Below, in pieces: positions 6,290-8,367 of a stretch of 8,367 nt of DNA. Numbering within the stretch: the first letter of the stretch is position 1; every line of letters begins with the position of its first letter. The notes under the pieces are model-generated. The model was not told the DNA's origin, searched no databases, and was given only the letters and a program-made list of their open reading frames with translations. The DNA is from an uncultured Actinomycetes bacterium. Lineage in GTDB: Bacteria; Actinomycetota; Acidimicrobiia; Acidimicrobiales; Ilumatobacteraceae. Position numbers and translations under genes: made by a program. Where the stretch lies: positions 1-8,367 of the forward strand of contig CAIYHK010000306.1 of NCBI GenBank assembly GCA_903925985.1. The letters are read 5' to 3'.

Positions 6290-6295
6290 GGAGGG
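6290..6295 (+). promoter_or_regulatory. Strong Shine-Dalgarno for rplY
   Basis: GGAGGG lies 5 bases before ATG 6301 and is the clearest ribosome site in the window, fitting a highly expressed ribosomal protein. The preceding CCCT (6281-6284) can pair with AGGG (6292-6295) in a 4-bp hairpin that would partly cover it; this is too weak to call regulatory. Confidence 0.7.
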
Positions 6296-6300
6296 TCCCA

Positions 6301-6933
6301 ATGTCAAACCAAACAAGCCTCACAGCTCTCGCCAATCGCCCCACGGGCTCTTCTGCTTCGCGCCGCCTGCGCGCCGAGGGTCGCATCCCAGGTGTTCTCT
6401 ACGGACACGGCATGACCCCAATTGCTCTCAGCGTTGAGCGTCGTGATCTGCGTGTTGCTCTCTCTGGCCCAGCTGGCGTGAACGCAATTCTTGAACTTTC
6501 TGTGGACGGCAGCACCTACCCCGCGATCGTCAAAGAACTCCAGCGTCATCCAGTTCGACGCACTGTGAGCCACATTGACTTCCAGCAGATCAACATGAAC
6601 GAAGAGATCACGGTTGCTGTACCCGTTCACCTAACAGGTACTGCGAAAGCCGTTCTTGCCGAGGGTGGTCTCGTGGACGCCGCTGTTGACACCATTGACA
6701 TCCGTTGCACCGCGATGACACTGCCAAACGAAATCTTGATTGATGTCACCGAGATGCAGCCATACGACGTAATTCGTTTGTCCGAAGTTGTCCTTCCTGC
6801 TGGCGTATCCGCTGTTGGCGATCCTGATACAGCTGTTGTCACCACTCTGTTCCAGGCCAAGGAAGAAGTAGCCGCTCCTGCTGGCGAAGCCGGTGCCGAC
6901 GCAGCCGCTCCAGCCGCACCTGCAGCTGAGTGA
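6301..6933 (+). CDS. rplY: Large ribosomal subunit protein bL25, Ctc/TL5 type
   Basis: This 50S subunit protein binds 5S rRNA. The 210-residue product is the long Ctc form. An L25 domain covers about 4-95, with the signature ASRRLRAEGRIPGVLYGHG around residues 19-37 and RTVSHIDFQQI ending near 97. A C-terminal TL5-type beta domain covers about 98-186, including VPVHLTGTAKAVLAEGG and LPNEILIDVTEM. The last 24 residues are a flexible Ala/Pro/Glu-rich tail with several alanine repeats, common in actinobacterial homologues. The ATG at 6301 is fixed by a GGAGGG five bases upstream. A 53-base gap separates it from prs, wider than other gaps in this run, so some independent expression is possible. 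The rplY-pth pairing is conserved. In Bacillus the orthologue is a general stress protein; that role is not implied here. Confidence 0.96.
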   Translation: MSNQTSLTALANRPTGSSASRRLRAEGRIPGVLYGHGMTPIALSVERRDLRVALSGPAGVNAILELSVDGSTYPAIVKELQRHPVRRTVSHIDFQQINMNEEITVAVPVHLTGTAKAVLAEGGLVDAAVDTIDIRCTAMTLPNEILIDVTEMQPYDVIRLSEVVLPAGVSAVGDPDTAVVTTLFQAKEEVAAPAGEAGADAAAPAAPAAE

Positions 6934-6938
6934 AACTT

Positions 6939-6957
6939 GGTGGCGCACTGAGCCACC
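6939..6957 (+). other. Hairpin between rplY and pth
   Basis: GGTGGC (6939-6944) and GCCACC (6952-6957) form a perfect 6-bp stem with a 7-base loop, filling most of the 30-base gap and ending 6 bases before the pth ATG. There is no T-run, so it is not a standard terminator. It could lower pth translation relative to rplY or stabilise the rplY 3' end; this is inference. Confidence 0.4.
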
Positions 6958-6963
6958 GATTCC

Positions 6964-7542
6964 ATGCGACAGCGCCGAGGCACCCCGATAACCCATCTGA
7001 TAGTTGGGCTTGGCAATCCAGGGCGCGAGTATGCGCGCACACGACACAACGTTGGGGCCGAAGCAGTAGAGCTTCTTGCTTCACGCCGAAACACCAATCT
7101 CAAGTTGTCACGATCTAAAGCAGTTGTTGCTGAACTCGGCTCTGTAGTTCTCGCAGTTCCAACTGTGTACATGAACGAATCTGGCGAAGCCGTCGGTTCG
7201 CTCGCCCGAAAATATGCCGTGACACCGGACCAGATCGTGATTGTGCACGATGAACTTGATCTCGAACCCGGCGTTTTACGGGTGAAGGTTGGTGGCGGAC
7301 TCGCAGGACACAACGGTCTCCGATCAATCAATCAGCACATCAAATCTCAAGACTTTGTCCGAGTGAGAATCGGGATCGGTAAACCACGCAACAAAGAGCA
7401 AGGCGCGGACCACGTATTGAAGCGTGTCCCGCTGCAGGAGCGCCAGATTCTTGATGAAGCGGTTGCTCGCGCGGCTGATGCCTTGGAGTTGATAATCGCA
7501 AGTGGCACCGATGTCGCAATGCGTGAGTACAACGCAATATGA
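6964..7542 (+). CDS. pth: Peptidyl-tRNA hydrolase
   Basis: Pth hydrolyses the ester bond of peptidyl-tRNAs released from stalled ribosomes and so recycles tRNA; it is essential in studied bacteria. The 192-residue length is normal. The active-site residues are all present: N18 in VGLGNPG, the catalytic H28 in RTRHNVGAEA, N71 in PTVYMNESGE, D96 in VHDELDL, and N117 in AGHNGLRSI. The conserved FVRVRIGIGKP follows. ATG 6964 is the first possible start after an in-frame stop at 6949-6951. No good Shine-Dalgarno is present, and a hairpin precedes the start. The stop overlaps the mfd start as ATGA, indicating translational coupling. The identity is certain. Confidence 0.97.
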   Translation: MRQRRGTPITHLIVGLGNPGREYARTRHNVGAEAVELLASRRNTNLKLSRSKAVVAELGSVVLAVPTVYMNESGEAVGSLARKYAVTPDQIVIVHDELDLEPGVLRVKVGGGLAGHNGLRSINQHIKSQDFVRVRIGIGKPRNKEQGADHVLKRVPLQERQILDEAVARAADALELIIASGTDVAMREYNAI

Positions 7543-8367
7543 CCGTTCTTGCTGGCCTCGCGGGCATGATCACCCGCGACCCTGCAGTCAAGCAGGCTCT
7601 CTCTGGCTCCATAGATACTCTCGCCTGCCCTGAAGCGGCTCGTTCAGCTGTTCTTGCCGCAATTGCTCAAAGCTCGGGCCGACAGACGCTTGTGGTGCTT
7701 CCAACTGGCACTGCAGCTGAACATCTCGCCGACGACCTTGCGGGTTTCACCGACGGTGTTGAGCTTTTTCCTGCGTGGGAGACGTTGCCGTTCGAACGTG
7801 TGAGTCCCGCTGTCGAGACCATGGGCCAGCGTTTGGCCGTAATCGAAAATTTGGACCGTGTAAAAGTTGTTGTGACCAGTGTGCGCGCGTTGCTGCAACG
7901 ACTCGGTCCAGGCGATGAATCACACACGCCACGATTAATCATCCCTGGTCAGAATGTTGACCCAGACGAATTGATGTCATGGCTGGTCACACACGGCTAT
8001 CGACGCGAAGACATCGTGGAACATCGCGGCGAAGTCGCACGACGAGGCGCGATTATCGACATCTTCCCCGCAGTTGGAGAAGTGCCAATCCGAATTGATT
8101 TGTGGGGCGACGAGGTTGACCGTTTAGTCACTTTTGATGTCAATGATCAGCGCACACTGCACGGCCTAGAACGAGCTGAAATCGTTCCTGCGCGTGAATT
8201 CTTCGTTGAAAATGCACTCCGCGATCGAGCACGTGAACTTACAGCAGTCGAACCTTGGGGTCGCGAACAATGGGAGCGCATCGCAGAAGGCCAGATCTTC
8301 GATGGCATGGAGAGTTGGATGCCGTGGTTTTGTGAACGAGAAGAACTTCTTCCTCATCGTATGAAAG
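7539..8367 (+). CDS. mfd: Transcription-repair coupling factor Mfd, 3'-partial (N-terminal 276 residues)
   Basis: Mfd is a DNA translocase that removes RNA polymerase stalled at DNA damage and recruits UvrA. The frame starts at ATG 7539, overlapping the pth stop as ATGA, and stays open to the window end. The visible part is the N-terminal UvrB-like module: an RQTLVVLPTGTAAEHLADDL strand-helix; FPAWETLPFERVSPAVET around W80; VTSVRALLQRL; and the UvrB homology stretch from R163 (RGEVARRGAIIDIFPAVGE) through LWGDEVDRL (W189-D191) and DQRTL. The polymerase-interacting CarD-like domain and the helicase motor, which make up most of the roughly 1150-residue family length, lie beyond the window. No ribosome site is seen, so coupling with pth is likely. 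The family is certain; integrity of the rest cannot be judged. Confidence 0.95.
   Translation, partial: MTVLAGLAGMITRDPAVKQALSGSIDTLACPEAARSAVLAAIAQSSGRQTLVVLPTGTAAEHLADDLAGFTDGVELFPAWETLPFERVSPAVETMGQRLAVIENLDRVKVVVTSVRALLQRLGPGDESHTPRLIIPGQNVDPDELMSWLVTHGYRREDIVEHRGEVARRGAIIDIFPAVGEVPIRIDLWGDEVDRLVTFDVNDQRTLHGLERAEIVPAREFFVENALRDRARELTAVEPWGREQWERIAEGQIFDGMESWMPWFCEREELLPHRMK

Noticed and set aside
6248..6300. A leader regulatory element or terminator between prs and rplY
   Set aside because: Only a 4-bp CCCT/AGGG pairing near the ribosome site is visible, and there is no T-run; too weak to support a call.
6627..7331. A long (234-residue) - strand open frame opposite rplY and pth
   Set aside because: It is Ser/Thr/Arg-rich with no recognisable motif, and both genes on the other strand are fully conserved; it is an antisense shadow.

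Overview
The window is a compact run of core housekeeping genes, nearly all on the + strand: metG (5' end missing), tatD, a small double-psi beta-barrel (DPBB) wall protein, rsmA/ksgA, ispE, tRNA-Gln(TTG), glmU, prs, rplY (Ctc type), pth and mfd (3' end missing). A tiny ribosomal protein gene (bS22 type) lies on the - strand between ispE and the tRNA. No mobile element, CRISPR array, phage gene or obvious defence or secondary-metabolism gene was seen. No stretch above 300 bases lacks a gene; the largest gap is about 92 bases (3979-4070).

Organism (inference): an actinobacterium. The evidence is the presence of bS22, known from mycobacterial ribosomes, the gene order metG-tatD-(wall protein)-ksgA-ispE, and protein wording such as the PSRALGQNFVVD start of RsmA. 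Moderate GC and very tight packing suggest a planktonic, streamlined lineage. Several motifs resemble my recollection of Acidimicrobiia, but this placement is uncertain.

Layout. At 1-3871, five genes are packed with short gaps or overlaps (metG/tatD 3 nt gap, wall protein/rsmA 4 nt overlap, rsmA/ispE overlap), so they are probably one transcript. They cover tRNA charging, a DNA/3' exonuclease-type hydrolase, an envelope protein, 16S rRNA dimethylation and isoprenoid precursor synthesis. At 3886-3978, bS22 converges on ispE. At 3979-4070 lies a divergent intergenic region with weak promoter candidates for both sides. At 4071-8367, tRNA-Gln is followed 32 nt later by glmU, prs, rplY, pth and mfd, covering UDP-GlcNAc and PRPP supply, the 5S rRNA-binding protein, peptidyl-tRNA recycling and transcription-coupled repair.

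The same backbone order (metS-tatD-yabE-ksgA-...-ispE-...-glmU-prs-ctc-pth-...-mfd) is known in Bacillus subtilis, and pieces of it in Mycobacterium tuberculosis, so this is a very old gene neighbourhood. The points worth a second look are: a GlmU that stops inside its left-handed beta-helix and so lacks the acetyltransferase catalytic region; a DPBB protein lacking the usual Asp residues at the rpfB/yabE locus; an Asp-to-Tyr change in a strongly conserved MetRS motif; and the 30-residue bS22 gene, easily missed by gene callers.
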